From Amblyomma americanum (Eukaryota; Arthropoda; Arachnida; Ixodida; Ixodidae), in the NCBI RefSeq assembly GCF_052857255.1, contig NC_135505.1, positions 141,706,343-141,770,342 of the forward strand: a stretch of DNA of 64,000 nt, given 5' to 3'. The first letter of the stretch is position 1. Every line of letters starts with the position of its first letter. A program made the position numbers and the translations under genes. The notes below the pieces were generated by a model, which worked only from the letters and a program-made list of their open reading frames with translations, was not told where the DNA came from and ran no database searches. Shown here in pieces: positions 34,446 to 45,730 of this stretch.

Positions 34446-34866
34446 GTTCACCGCTCGTCTTACCACATCTTTCCTTCCTTAAATGCTGCAGTCGGCGGAG
34501 CAACACTTCGCGAGTTCGTCCCTCTGACCACCGTCACCGAGAAAATATCGCAGGCCCCAGCGATTTACGGCAGTCTCGGAGTCTTCGTCGGCCTGGCCTG
34601 TGTCGCTGTGGTCTTCATGGTGTGGGCCACGGAAACGAGGCGCCGGCGGAACGAATGCGGGAGCGCAGAGTGTCGCGATGCCCGTGCCTTTTTGGACTCC
34701 TTCCTGGACAAGGCCATCGAGCCCTGCAGCGACTTCTACCGGCATGTGTGCCGTCGCTGGCGCATGGAGAACGTCGACGGCGCCACCCTGGCTGAGAAAG
34801 CAGCGCGAGACCTCATTGGTTCGCTTCATTTCACCCTGCTCGAACGAGCAAGGCATCAGGAAGCAA
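34446..34866 (+). CDS. M13-like gene, membrane-anchor exon
   Basis: Encodes a short juxtamembrane segment (TLREFVPLTTVTEKISQAP), a single transmembrane helix (about IYGSLGVFVGLACVAVVFMV), a basic RRRR stop and then the start of the M13 ectodomain (ECRDARAFLDSFLDKAIEPC.DFY.HVC, the conserved C..AA..L...D....PC.DFY.F.C region). The donor is CAA|GTGAGT at 34866, phase 1. The start is ambiguous: the AAG acceptor at 34445 (phase 0, fits the 30977-31182 exon) or the much better pyrimidine-rich TGCTGCAG at 34491 (phase 1, fits exon 1 directly). The two models give 1135 and 1051 residues. The frame is open upstream to 34134, and ATGs at 34209 and 34413 could serve an alternative first exon. Confidence 0.82.
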
Positions 34867-34869
34867 GTG

Positions 34870-35332
34870 AGTCCGCGTATCCAATCCAATCAAAGAATGG
34901 GCTTGGGCAGGGCGTGTAATGCGAAGACAAGATAACCGTTTCTGTCTATGGAGCACAAACGTGGAAGCTAACGAAAGGGGTTCAGCTCAAGTTAAAGACA
35001 ACGCAGCGAGCTATGGAAACAAAAAGATAAATGTAACTCGAGGGTGAGGGAACAAACGCGGGTTAATGACATCCCAGTCGTAATGAAGAGGAAGAAATGG
35101 GCTTGGGCAGGGCCGCCAAGACAAGGTAACCGCTGGCCCTCGGGGGTAACGGAGTGGATTCCAAGAGAAGGTGAGCCTAGCAGGGGGTGGCAAAAAGTTA
35201 GATGGAATGACGAGATCAAGAAGTTTGCGGAGATATGGTGGGCGCAGATGTCAAAGGACGCGGTTAATTGGAAAGATATGGGAGGGGCCTTTCCCCTGCA
35301 GTGGGCGTGGTCCGGCAGATAATGAATATAGA
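34870..35332 (+). mobile_element. RTE-like LINE 3' end in M13 intron
   Basis: Plus-strand fragments read YGAQTWKLTK (Y.aEtW.LT), a degenerate QRAME region, KKWAWAGPPRQGNRW (the WAGH.AR..D.RW motif), VTEWIPREGEPSRG, and RWNDEIKKFAEIWWAQMSKD with WKDMGGAFPLQW at the end. This order is the C-terminus of RTE-type retrotransposons. Frame breaks and the lost His in WAGH show decay. The insertion begins within about 10 bp of the exon donor. Confidence 0.8.
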
Positions 35333-35504
35333 TGCCGTCTGCTCAAGTCAAATCGAAATGCAGTTTTTTGTCTAATCGAGCACGTTACGTGACGCAGGGT
35401 AGCGTACTGTAGACCCACTTATAAAACCGTTTCTACTGCGTCTTCCTGAAAAAGTTACAAATTTGATAATCTTCCTTTCTCATGATGGGTAAATAAAAAG
35501 GGCC

Positions 35505-35697
35505 CAGTTCAGTTATCCCTGATAAAACTGGTCTATACTCTCTATAGACTTCTTACAGACTCTATTGTCTTCCTGGGTATTTTTTGCCTATTCATAGTTT
35601 ATAGACTGTCTATAGACAAAAGTAGACTAAAAGTGTATGGTGATAAATCTATAGACTCTCTATAGACTGTCTATAAGGTTTGTATTGCCAGTATACT
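35505..35697. mobile_element. Truncated TCTATAGAC-rich MITE
   Basis: Aligns, reversed, with the 25.8-kb MITE: ctctatagacttc, gactctattgtcttcctg, gcctattcatag, agtgtatggtgataaatc and gactgtctataaggtttgtattg appear in the same order as in the complement of 25813-26091. The CCCTTACAAA terminus is not preserved and the far end is missing. Confidence 0.65.
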
Positions 35698-35723
35698 AGT
35701 CTGAAGGCTTTGTCACTAAAGGC

Positions 35724-35955
35724 TTGGTTTGGTTTGGTTTATGGGGTTTAGCGCCCAAAGTGACTCAGGCTATGAGGGACGCTGTATAGTGGAGGGCTCT
35801 GAGTAATTTAGACCACCTTGACTTCTTTAACCTGCAACGACATTGCAAAATACACAGGCATTCATAGAAATGCGATCGCCGCGGCCGAGATCAAACCCGT
35901 GTCTTTCGGGTCAGCAGCCCAGCACCATAACGACTGAGCCACCGCAGTGGCTCAG
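35724..35955 (-). mobile_element. tRNA-derived SINE (Ruka-like)
   Basis: Minus-strand copy with the head at 35885-35955 (complement of GCCACTGCGGTGGCTCAGTCG, box B GGGTTTGATCTCGG) and the tail ggtttggtttggtttatggg at 35724. Immediately to its right is the LINE tail 'ggcctctgccctgcagtggg ... tgatgatgatg' (35960-36022, plus), so the SINE sits in or beside a LINE 3' end. Confidence 0.8.
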
Positions 35956-36212
35956 AGACACGGGGGAGGCCTCTGCCCTGCAGTGGGTGTAGTCAGGCTG
36001 ATGATGATGGAGATGATGATGAAGTGAAAGGGGCAAACGGTGTTGAGAAGGTGACAGGACAGGAGCAGAGATAGGGCTCTAAATTGTCATAGGCAGTCGG
36101 GTAGATAGAACAGGAGGCATAAGAACAGAGAAGGGAAAGGTGTCAGCAAAAATAGAGAAATAGACCTTTAAAACACAAATACATTTTTAACTAGAACTCT
36201 TTTCTTAACTAG

Positions 36213-37861
36213 CTTCCCAAGCCGAAGCCCTCCTGGTCAACTTCTACAACGGTTGCAGGCAGTTCGTGTCATCCACACGCCGCATCCAGGGGCGGCGATT
36301 CGTGAGACCGAACGAAAGCGACATCGACATTCTGCGGCTCCCAAACCCATCCGCCGTTCTTCGGAAGGTCGTTCTTTTGTCTCTACACCGGGGAATCTCC
36401 ACCCTCCTCAGCGTCAACATCGTGCGAAACGGCGACAGGGGCATGGCCCTTTACGTCTCCAAAGGCAGGACCTTAGCCGAGAAGCTGGCGGACGCTGCTC
36501 ACAGAACCGCACTGACTGAATACATCACGGAGGCGCTCGAGCAGCACACCGGCGAGATTGAAGCCAGCATGAATATGTCAAACATTGGAGCCAGAATTCA
36601 CGAGCTGATGTCCTTTGACAGAATAACTTCCAGGAACGAAGACAACTTTCCAACAGCAGAGACAGTTAACGCGTCGCACTTCGCCACGCTTATGCAGGAA
36701 ACGCAGCCTCGGCACTGGCTTGAGTTCGTCAACACGCTCTTGCATGGAACTTTCAGGCTGAGCGAAGAATCGCCTGTAATGAGCCATCACCTGACTCTTG
36801 TGAAGGCCGCAGTCGAGTACTTTGCAAAGAACCAGAGAATTGGGCTTATCTACATTTTCCTGCACATAATTACGGAAGTCGGCCAATTTTACCACAAAAG
36901 CTCATTGAAAAGCGAAGCAGACGTGTGCCTCACTGCGAGCCAGGAAGTGATGGGGCCCAGCTGGCTAATCATTTTCTCAGGTCTCACACGGTCCCTGCTG
37001 TCGACGCCATCACGTGCCGGCAGCATATTCTATAGCGTTCGAAGGCTATCCTCGCAGCAGTTGCTAGACTACGCAATGGAGGAGGCGGACAAGATGAGAG
37101 CACTAGCGGCTCTTAAGGGCGTCGCCATGCTTGTGGACTACGAGCCCCTGCATCCACGATCACCACCCAATGGCTCGGTCGTACCTCAATTAATTCTTGC
37201 CGACAATTTCTCTTACTATTATGCGTCTCTCAAGGCTCTTGAAGCGAGACGACGTCTGCAGGAGCCACCTTACCTCGCAGAGGTTCTCATCGCCGAATCA
37301 TTCATGACGGGAGAGACCACCTACTCCCGCCTGGCGAACGCCATTGTGCTGCCGCCTGCAGTGAGACAACCCCCTATGATGTACTCTACCAGAGTCCCGC
37401 TTGAGTTTGACACGGGCACAGTTGGCGTCCTCTTAGCCAAGGAAGTGTTCCAAGCTGGTCTGCCCTCTGCCGGAAACGGGAAGTCCTGGTACGAACAGAA
37501 CGTCAAGAGGTTTGTCCAGTGTGTTCAAAGTTCCATTATGGGCAATGCTACTATGTCCCTTCGACAAGGTCTCGAACTGTTCTCCTGGGCCCGTGCCGTT
37601 AAGGTCGCCCATAACGTGACGTTGCACATGTACGGTGCCAATAGAGCCAAGGAGGACTTTGAGGAAGTCTGGACCGCAGCACAGCAGACCTTCTTCCACC
37701 GGTTATGCCTGATGACCTGCAGCGCCGTCGAAACAGGAGTCGATTCTCGGTTACGGTGCCTTGTGCCAGTCCTCAACATGATGGAGTTTTCCAGCGCCTT
37801 CAGATGCAACGCTTCCGAGGGGGCAAGCCTCAAACATTGCGCTATCTTCTTGGGCTACTAG
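36213..37861 (+). CDS. M13-like gene, terminal exon: catalytically dead ectodomain
   Basis: The acceptor cttttcttaactag (36212) joins in phase to the exon ending 34866. The frame starts SQAEALLVNFYNGCRQF and runs 548 residues to TAG. The M13 fold is recognisable along its length: HWLEFVNTLL, YLAEVLIAESF, then RLANAIVLPPAVRQPPMMY (family: NA.Y.P..N.I..PAGILQPP.F), and a C-terminus FFHRLCLMTCSAV ... FSSAFRCNAS...HC. In the family the zinc site is G.V.GHE.TH.FD; here the aligned stretch (about 37424-37455) is GVLLAKEVFQAGLP, so both His are lost. The ENxADNxG region aligns with ATMSLRQGLELFSWA, losing the third zinc ligand, and the D.HSP..RV motif is also missing. It is therefore predicted to be a non-catalytic extracellular binding or regulatory protein. 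A candidate poly(A) signal is AATAAA at 38476. Confidence 0.9.
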
Positions 37862-38520
37862 GGACGAAGGAGCCTACCTCAATGATTCTGTTCGCAAACT
37901 AAATGATGTTACCTGTGCAGACCACGCGACAAGCAATGGCGAAACCTCGCATGAACACTTCAGTTCTGATTACAGTGCAAATAGCCATCAACGTCATTTT
38001 CTTTGATTATCACCTTAGTTATCGGGATGCACTTGATTTGCGACAGTGTAATCCTGCTGACTTTATATGCAAGCGTGATACTGCGTACTTTGGCGCATGA
38101 TTGTCTTTTTTCTTTGTTCTTGTGCAGAGCCTTTGTTTTGCAACGTCTTACAATCGAACTGATGCGCGTAATCGCTCATTACAACCTTCTATTGCAAAAG
38201 GGTTCTTTTTGCACTGTGTATTAGGATAATTATCAGATATATTGCTGCCTGTGCAATCAGCTACAGATATGGTGCTGCGTGACATCACTTAACGCTTATT
38301 TTGACGCTCCCATTTGCAGAAGGTGGTAAATTGGGGCTTCTTACTGTTTCTTTAGCAAACACAATTCGATGCTACGTATTAAACGTCATTTTGTTGTAAG
38401 CCCTTACAGAATGACTTGTGTATAATACAGCTGGCTTGTAATTGCGTTAGCGTTAGAAGCTCCACCATGAAGAAAAATAAACCGGCGCTGTCTGCCTGCG
38501 TGGCGTTGTGTGCTCTTGGC
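37862..38520 (+). other. Likely 3' UTR of the M13-like gene
   Basis: AT-rich sequence without coding motifs between the stop at 37861 and an AATAAA signal at 38476-38481. The extent is inferred only from the signal. Confidence 0.45.
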
Positions 38521-39700
38521 ACCACCTGCCAGAGAAGGCATGCAACAAAGTGGAGAAAGAAATCCCTCCCTCCACTTTTAGGATAGAGGCCGGATGGTTT
38601 TTGCTACGGAAAAAACCGCCAAAAAAGACTGGAAAATTAAATAATGACTAATAATAAGCGCGAATTACACCGAAAAAAGAAAAATGGCAAAAAATCACTC
38701 GGCGAAAATGACAGATTTAGCCTCACTCCACAAAAGATGCAGCATAGAGACAGCAAAGTTTTTCAGCAGTTCACTGAGAAAAGTTAAGCAAAATACCTTT
38801 AATGAGTAACGCAATACGTGATAAAGTATACGAGAAAGTATTCATTTCGATCTAATAAGGGCTACCAGATGTGGGAGGCCCGCATAAAAGCTGTCATAGA
38901 GGCAGCTTGAAAAAGCCGGAGACCACCCTATACGAAGAAATATGAAGGGAAGACGTAGAAGAAGAAGCAGTTAAAAGCAAGGAGAAGACCTCGTTCCAAC
39001 ACTTTCTCATGGCGTAATAACAAGCTTCTTATCATTATCATTTATTTATTCATCATGCCAACCTCCACCGGACTGGCTGTGCCATGTCCTCTGTAAATCC
39101 GAGTCAGCCACTTCTTGTGGAGAACCATCGCATTAGACATACCCAGCAGTTCAGGACGAATGCATTTTTGATCAAAAAACCATTTAAAACGCAGCTTTTT
39201 TCATATAATGTAAGATTTCACTACAAAAATCAATATATCCACAGATCACCCGATGACAGTCATGCTTTTTTTTCTCGTTTACGTTAACGCTATCATAAAA
39301 AGCGTTCCCCACTGGCTTTCTATGGCAGTCTTATCCGTTCGATGCGATTGATGGAAACACTTTAGGCGAAATATTTTGCAACATAGTGGATGAATGGACA
39401 ATTACCCTCAAATTTTAATAGGGGTATCATACAATTTTAAAAATGTTTAAATTTTCGTCGCATTCGCATCGACCAACTAGACGATTTCTTACGTTTCCCC
39501 GTTATACACTGTAAATTATGCCGACGTTTCCCACCTAAAATATGAGATTTACGAACTGAGTTGGGGCGTAAAGACCGAAAATACGTTTGTTTCCTCTACG
39601 AACAAATTACGTAATGGAGTAAATAGCAGGGAGGAACGAGCAACAATAACAGTTTAAACCCCATAGTGTTAAAGGTTCTCTTACGCACAAAATCCGCCGT
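38521..39700. other. No gene recognised
   Basis: AT-rich non-coding sequence. Short frames only, no repeat ends recognised. Confidence 0.4.
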
Positions 39701-39990
39701 CGGCGTTGTCACGTTGTGGGCGATTAATACGGTGGCGTAGGGTGGCCCAGGCTCCAACCCCAGAACAGTAACCAAGGTGGGCAGCCTGCGTCATGTGACC
39801 TTGATGCGTCATCACAACCTGCCCACCATATAGACAGCAAACTGCCCACCGTGGCACGTGGCAGGTAAATTAATGATTTGTCGCTCGGGCAGAGCAACCT
39901 GGGTCGCACAAGGCCCACCGCTGGGAGCAGCTGCCGTCCCAGAGTGGTTCTGCATCGCTTGAATCACCACTGCGCCAGGAGAGGAATGAG
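39700..39990 (-). repeat. Interspersed repeat related to 1.31-1.44 kb
   Basis: Contains 'gcgtcatcacaacctgcccacc' and 'gcccaccgtggcacgtggcagg' in an order similar to the repeat at the window start, but longer. GC-rich against its flanks. Class unknown. Confidence 0.4.
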
Positions 39991-39999
39991 GACTCACAG

Positions 40000-41960
40000 G
40001 GATCTATGAATGTAAAGAAAAAATGATGTTCTGCATGTATGGGAATCAAACCATTGCGCTATGGCGTCATACCCCTAAGGTGGAGCTTTAGTGTCCCCGC
40101 CATTTTTTTCGTTCGATCACTAGGTGTTGACCATTGTTGAATGCTAACCTACCCAAAATTAGCCTGCTATTACTGAAAACTGCTAGAAAGCGGATATTTC
40201 TGCAAAAGTACTGCATCATGCTGAAAAAAAAAGTCTAACAGGCAGCAAGAAATCTTTAGTGAATTCGCCCCCTTTGAATTTTTCCGTTAGATTGGTGCGT
40301 TCGGCTCCGGAACAACAGATTTATTCTTTAAGTGCAAGAATTTAAATGAAAATTAGAGAGTTTGCAAAAGATTGTTAGCATCATTCAGGCAATCGCAGAG
40401 TGCAACGAGCAACATTTTTTTTTTCAGTTCGCTAGTTAGGCCTTCTCTATCAGATTGACGTCACAACTTCACAGCATCCGCCCTCCAAAAAATTTCGTTG
40501 TGCGACTTCAAAGAGCAAGTGTGCAGAGGTCTTCTGTAGAGAAAGGTTCCATTTTGTTGGAAAAGGCAGGGTGTAACGAACCGCAAGAATAGTTTCAGGG
40601 AGACAGCTTCGTGATGGATTTTCTCCATTTTTGTAGCGAGTGTGTATCGCAGCATGTCATGAACGGAAAGTTCTCGCTTTAAGCTTCAATTACCCAAGAG
40701 GGACCTTTCATGACGCACTGAAAATATTCCATGATCAGTCATGTGAAAATATTCCATGATCAGTCATGTGGTAAAGGATGACATGAGTGGTATGCTAGTA
40801 GTTGGGCGATCGTGGAGACGATGGATCGAACTGCACCACTGCTATGAATGCCACTTCGAACTTAAGAGTTGCCTTAAGGTCAGACGTGTTTTAGAGCTTG
40901 TACACTATATACACTTTTGACGCATGACGAGCGAATAGGCTACGGCTCTTCACGGATGAAAAAGGCGTTGTTTGAAATCAGCAGATGGCGAAAGAAACCA
41001 GTAGTAAAGGAAGAAGTCATCAAGCCCCTTCATGTTGTAGTTTTATATGTGAAACAGTATGTACGGGTACTTCTTTTTGCTGAGGCACGCTGCCCGCCTC
41101 ACAGGCCGTCACATAGACAAAATCCTTTAGTACTTTTACTGGTCGTGAAGCTTCGCGGTTAAGATATGGCACAGCTTTGTACGCTGCAAAGAGCGACCAC
41201 GCCGCGGCGCTATAGTTTAACAGGGTAAAGTTGTAGGCCAGTTGCTGCGACATTAAGGCTAAAAATCCGCAACAGACGCAAGACAGAGGGAGAAGACAAT
41301 ACAGGGCGGTACTTAAAACTGAATTTTTATTGAAAAACATGACTTTACAGATGGGAAACACGTGTGCGCTACAATCAAAAATGACAAGGGGCCGGAAAAT
41401 ATTAACACACAAGAGGAAAATCTTCTCGGAGGATAAAAAACGTCAGGTTACACGTGGAAATGAAAAAGCGATAATGGCACAAAAACTAAAATGGAAAGCT
41501 CCTGATAATGATAACAACCCAGGTTCAGAAACAGAGAAGACAACAGTGATGTCACAGAATGCCCATAGTATACCAGTGTGCAACAAAGAACTCAAACTTC
41601 AAGAAAACGCAGTTCTTTTTGCTAGATAGCTACCAAAGGAGAGCTAACATATTCGTGTTATAGGTGTCGTCTGTGACAACCGAGCAGACGGAGGGCTATA
41701 TTTCTAGAGTTGTCTATTAGAGATAGAGAAGCGGATTGGCACGTGGTTTTTGCCGCTCATTCAGCGTGTCGCGACTATTAGGTTGTGTGTGAGCGCTATG
41801 AAGGATCATGAACAACTGTTGTGTACCCTGCTGGCTTTCTAGAAACACACGGAAAAAAAAGGAAAAGGTGTTTTCTCTGCGTAGTTTCTACCAATCGTGC
41901 TAAAGGTGGCAGCGGGCTATACAGCGGCAGGGAACTGGGCGGGTTACGTTCGGCTTCTGG
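40000..41960. other. No gene recognised; short tandem repeat
   Basis: Non-coding sequence. A perfect two-copy 25-bp repeat (aaaatattccatgatcagtc...) lies at 40721-40745 and 40746-40770. The plus-strand frame at 41330-41629 is polar and lysine-rich with no domain. Confidence 0.45.
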
Positions 41961-41965
41961 ACAGC

Positions 41966-42475
41966 ATTAGTGGCGCAGCGGTTTGAGCATCCGCCTCGCT
42001 TACGGGATATGCGGGGTTGAATCGCCAGTTACGCCAGGTACCCACCGGTAATAATACGATGGGTACAAGCTTTCCCCTAGCCAGGTTCTCGGCCTCTTCG
42101 GGTTGAAGTGCTTGGGAAGTGGGTCTTTGACTCCACCTTGAGTGGTGGCAGAAAGTCAGGTGGGCGGATGAGATTAAGAAAATAATAAAGGTCTACATGC
42201 ATTGAGTAAACATTCAGGTGAATATCAGCGCATGTGGTGTCCACTTCGTGTTCTTCGTGGTTACGAGCGCTGCAGTCGACATAAAGAGATTACGAAGTTT
42301 GCGGGGATACGGCAGCCGCAGCTGGCACACGAGAGATTTAATTGGAGAGACATGGGAGAGGCCTTTGGCCTGCACTGGGCGTAGTCGGGCTGATTATGAG
42401 TAAACTAAAGCACCTTGTACCATGACGATCTTTGGCCACAGATACTCATGCGTCAAAAAACAAATAAATAAACTT
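41966..42475 (+). mobile_element. tRNA-derived SINE (third family) interrupted by LINE end
   Basis: The head GTGGCGCAGCGGTTTGAGCA with box B GCGGGGTTGAATCGCC and the body up to 'ccttgag' (about 42145) match the SINE at 17.5 kb. The SINE tail resumes at about 42405 (caccttgtaccatgacgatc) and ends in (AAATA)n. Between them is a plus-strand LINE 3' fragment encoding RRLRSLRGYGSRSW-type residues and GETWERPLACTGRSRAD, the same terminal motif as at 8.3 kb read in a shifted frame. This is a nested insertion. Confidence 0.75.
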
Positions 42476-42559
42476 CAGCCGCCTAATTAAGTAACTAACT
42501 ATATTAAAGAACTTCGAGCCACTATCGGTAGCGTGAATGTTAACATTTGAAACATAAGG

Positions 42560-43144
42560 GTGGTCGCATTTACAGACTACTTCATTTGGCAGTGTAGTTT
42601 AGAAAATCTTCTATTTGGGCTAGATGCTTCAGCGCTTGCCTTACGTCGTTCTTCTGCTGTGTGTGTGTGTTTTTTTTTTGGCGCTAATGTTTTCCTTTCT
42701 CCATTTGGTAGAATTCCTCTAAATCTCGCTTGTTCCGAGATATTCGCCACAAAGTTGCCATGGGTCTCGCATAATTACGGTCGCAAGGCGGTGCAGACGC
42801 CTCCCTGCCCCGTAAGCATTTCTAGCGAGTGCATTGTAAGCACTGTGTATCGTGTGCCGTACCTGTGTAGTGTGTATCATGTCGCTAGTTCCAGTGTGAT
42901 TTGTTCTCGTGGGCGAAAAGCAGCGGCGCCATTGTCGGGTGCCAACCTGCGCTTTCATGCCCACGACAATAAGAAAAAAAAACGTGATGCAAGCGTGGGT
43001 GGCCAAGTTGAACATTTGTATGAACAACGGAAGCTTCTGCGTTTCTCAAGAGCATTCCGAAAAAATGTGCGCAGTCTGATGAAAGCGCGATTGCATAGTC
43101 ACCGGATTCGCTCTCAAGGAACAAGAGGACGCCAAAAAGAGTAG
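42560..43144 (+). other. Unrecognised 194-codon open frame
   Basis: The longest unexplained frame in this part starts at a GTG and includes a homopolymer-driven CVCFFFGANVF stretch and a basic C-terminus. No domain or splice context is recognised. A (GT)n tract lies inside. It is probably not a gene. Confidence 0.15.
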
Positions 43145-44700
43145 CGCGAAACAAATCGCCGTGTGATAAACGATCTCACTTTGCGTAAATCTACGTCGAG
43201 CTTGCTCTGATCGGTTCATATGGAGAGCAGGTATCGGCAGAATAAACCTAAGCATTGTTTACTACTGAGCAAGTCGGTTTGACATACTCAAATGCGCAGC
43301 GCAAGCAGACGACGGAGGAAGAGAGGACGAGACACACAGTTGCGCTGAACTATCAACTTGAATACCTAGCATGCTCAGCTTTCGTCATATATTGGGAACA
43401 GAGAGGCAGAGACTTATGTGCGGAGTGACAAATCATGTGGTAGTCACAGCCTCATGCAGGATTCCAGATGAGCACCGCTTCGCTATCTACGGACCCACGC
43501 CATTTTGTGACCTTTCTGCGTCATTCTCCAAAAATACGAGCGGGAAAGTATCATCCTTCTGCTGCTTTCGCGACGTCGTATAGAAGCGGAGAACACGACG
43601 TTGTTTTTTTTTAAGCACTGTACAAACGCTTCACGCTCTGAATGAAAGGTAAGAAAGCACGAGAGACGACAGGCGAATCCGCCTACTTCTGTTTCTTTGA
43701 GCCAGCAGCGCATATGCCGTGGCTTTAGATGTGCTGAAACTGTACTACCCCCCCATTTAAACTTCATCAGCGTCAAAGTCATTTAAAAAAAGAACGCCAG
43801 AATTCTTAGGCTTAATTACGTTTAGCACTTTTCGCTCCACGTGTTCGTCACGATACGGCAGTAGATAATAGTCGGTCCATGCCCCGTGAACCGACGCCAA
43901 CCGGTTGTCACAAGGTTTCTTAATCTTATTTTCCGCTAAATAATGACAAGCTGGGCTCACTATCTAAGACCCGCTGTGCAACACAGGCAACTGGACAACG
44001 CTTGTGGTCGCCGCTGAGCCACTGGCGAACAAACAGCTTTCAGTGAAAGCGTACAGTCCACTCTGCACACGCGCGGGGTAGACAAATCGATTCTATCGGG
44101 GCATGGCACGCACTGCGCCACCAACCATGCACCCCGCTCCGTTTTCGATATTCGGAGCCTTCCTATGTCTCCACGCTGTTGCCCTTAAAACATTCCCATG
44201 GGAGGACGAGAAAAGGCTTGTGAAGCACCAGGATTCTTGGCAGGCCTTTATTTTCTTTGAATCTTACGACTTTGCTTTAACGCGCTTAAGAAGCACCTAA
44301 CAGTAGAACAATATCGTTTCAGAGACAGGCAAAAAAAATTCTGTGCAATTCAATTTCAAGAGTATTTAATCTCGATCCACTGCCAATGACAAGTCATTGC
44401 GAACAAGGCGTCCCTACCGGAACCGATACGACGTTTTTCAGCTTGCTTTTTTAGTTTTAATAAAAAATGACTATGAATGGAAAACTAAACAGAGCACCTA
44501 CATCTATACATATATGTGAGGTCGCTCTCATATCCACCACCACAACATATCGTAAAGCATAAATACATTAACAACTGTGGCTGAATCTGGCGTTAACTGC
44601 TGGTAACCGTCCTGACAATTTTAAAGCGAAAGCTTTACTGGCCGCAGGTTGAGCAGTTTCGCGTGATTCCGGGAGAGCCGTGCTGCGCATGCGTGAGGAG
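43145..44700. other. No gene recognised
   Basis: Non-coding sequence with short frames only. No terminal repeats or LINE/SINE motifs recognised. Confidence 0.4.
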
Positions 44701-44736
44701 CAGTGGCGACCAGAGGTGGGCATTCGACATCAAAAA

Positions 44737-44920
44737 TCTCGACCTCACCTCACCTCAACCTCAACCAATATTTGCTGACCTCACTCAACCTCAACCTCAT
44801 CAGTTGAGGTTGAAGTTTCCTGATACGCCCTCACCTCACTTTTCCTAAGGCCGCTGCCGACCTCACCCAACCTGACCTAAACCTCAAAAATTGAGGCTGA
44901 GGTCGGCTGCTCGACCTCAT
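44737..44920. repeat. Degenerate ACCTCA array
   Basis: Repeated CCTCACCTCA, CCTCAACCTCA and their complement TGAGGTTGA occur over about 180 bp, in both orientations. It resembles a decayed simple repeat. The unit is not the arthropod telomere TTAGG, although TTGAGG is one insertion away. Confidence 0.6.
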
Positions 44921-45013
44921 CAAACATGCAAAAAGCGATTAAGTTTTTCTGTTAAAACTGAGAAGCCTGTGAGACAGGAAGGCCAAAATGATGGTGGTAT
45001 TATTTAATAAGGT

Positions 45014-45647
45014 AAAACGTGACATTGAAGACGCGGACCACAACAAAGAAAAGAACACACAAAAGACGTTTAGGCTCCCAAACGGGAGTCTTGTTCACAG
45101 TAAAAAACGAGAAGCGGGTGCGCGAGCTTATGTATGCTTGAAAAGGGGGCTCAGAGAGCGTGCGTAAGCAGTTGTCAGATAGCCGCAGTTTCGGTTCAAG
45201 GTGTGACAGGTCGTTTGTACAATCAAAGATTCCAGGCGAAGGCGAGGGAATTTCCTCCTCTCTGCCGCAGGAACTTGTGCCTTGTCCCAGTCGATAATGT
45301 GCTGTTTCGATATGCAGTGTTCGGCGATATCACTGGAAACTGTCCTGTGTTTGACGTCGTTTTTGTGATCTTTTAGGCGCCTTTCGAAGTTACCAGTTTC
45401 GCCAATGTCGACGCAGTCGCAGTCGGAGCAGGTGGTGCTGCAAACCACGCTGGGATATTTTTTCTTTTGGAAGAACGTCCTTTACGTTGACCAAAGCATG
45501 TCGCAGTTTTCTGGTCGGAATGTGGGCAATGTAAACATTGCCCACGTCTTTTGTGTGTTCTTTTCTTTGCTGGGGTCGGCGTCTTCAATGTCACCTTTTA
45601 TGATTCACCCTGACCGGACGAGGTTTCGTCCACTTCTTGATTTCATT
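45014..45647 (-). mobile_element. Penelope-like element fragment with GIY-YIG endonuclease
   Basis: The insert is bracketed by a 14-bp direct repeat TTATTTAATAAGGT (45000-45013 and 45648-45661), taken as the TSD. The minus strand encodes TFRPENCDMLW upstream and then CSDCDCVDIGETGNFERRL, the GIY-YIG nuclease motif of Penelope-like retroelements (usual YIGETG reads DIGETG), followed by LKDHKNDVKH, ending at 45128. The frame has at least one stop upstream. A 51-bp inverted repeat (45019-45069 and 45544-45594, 3 mismatches) joins the element's far end to an internal coding segment, a rearrangement typical of Penelope insertions. Reverse transcriptase is absent. Confidence 0.85.
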
Positions 45648-45730
45648 TTATTTAATAAGGTGTGCAAGACACTATTGACGTGCATGCAGTAGGAGAAGCG
45701 TATAATCTGGGATGAACCCTTGGAGAATTT

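Noticed and set aside
44737..44920. Interstitial telomere
   Set aside because: The arthropod telomere repeat is TTAGG; the units here are ACCTCA/TGAGGT and irregular.
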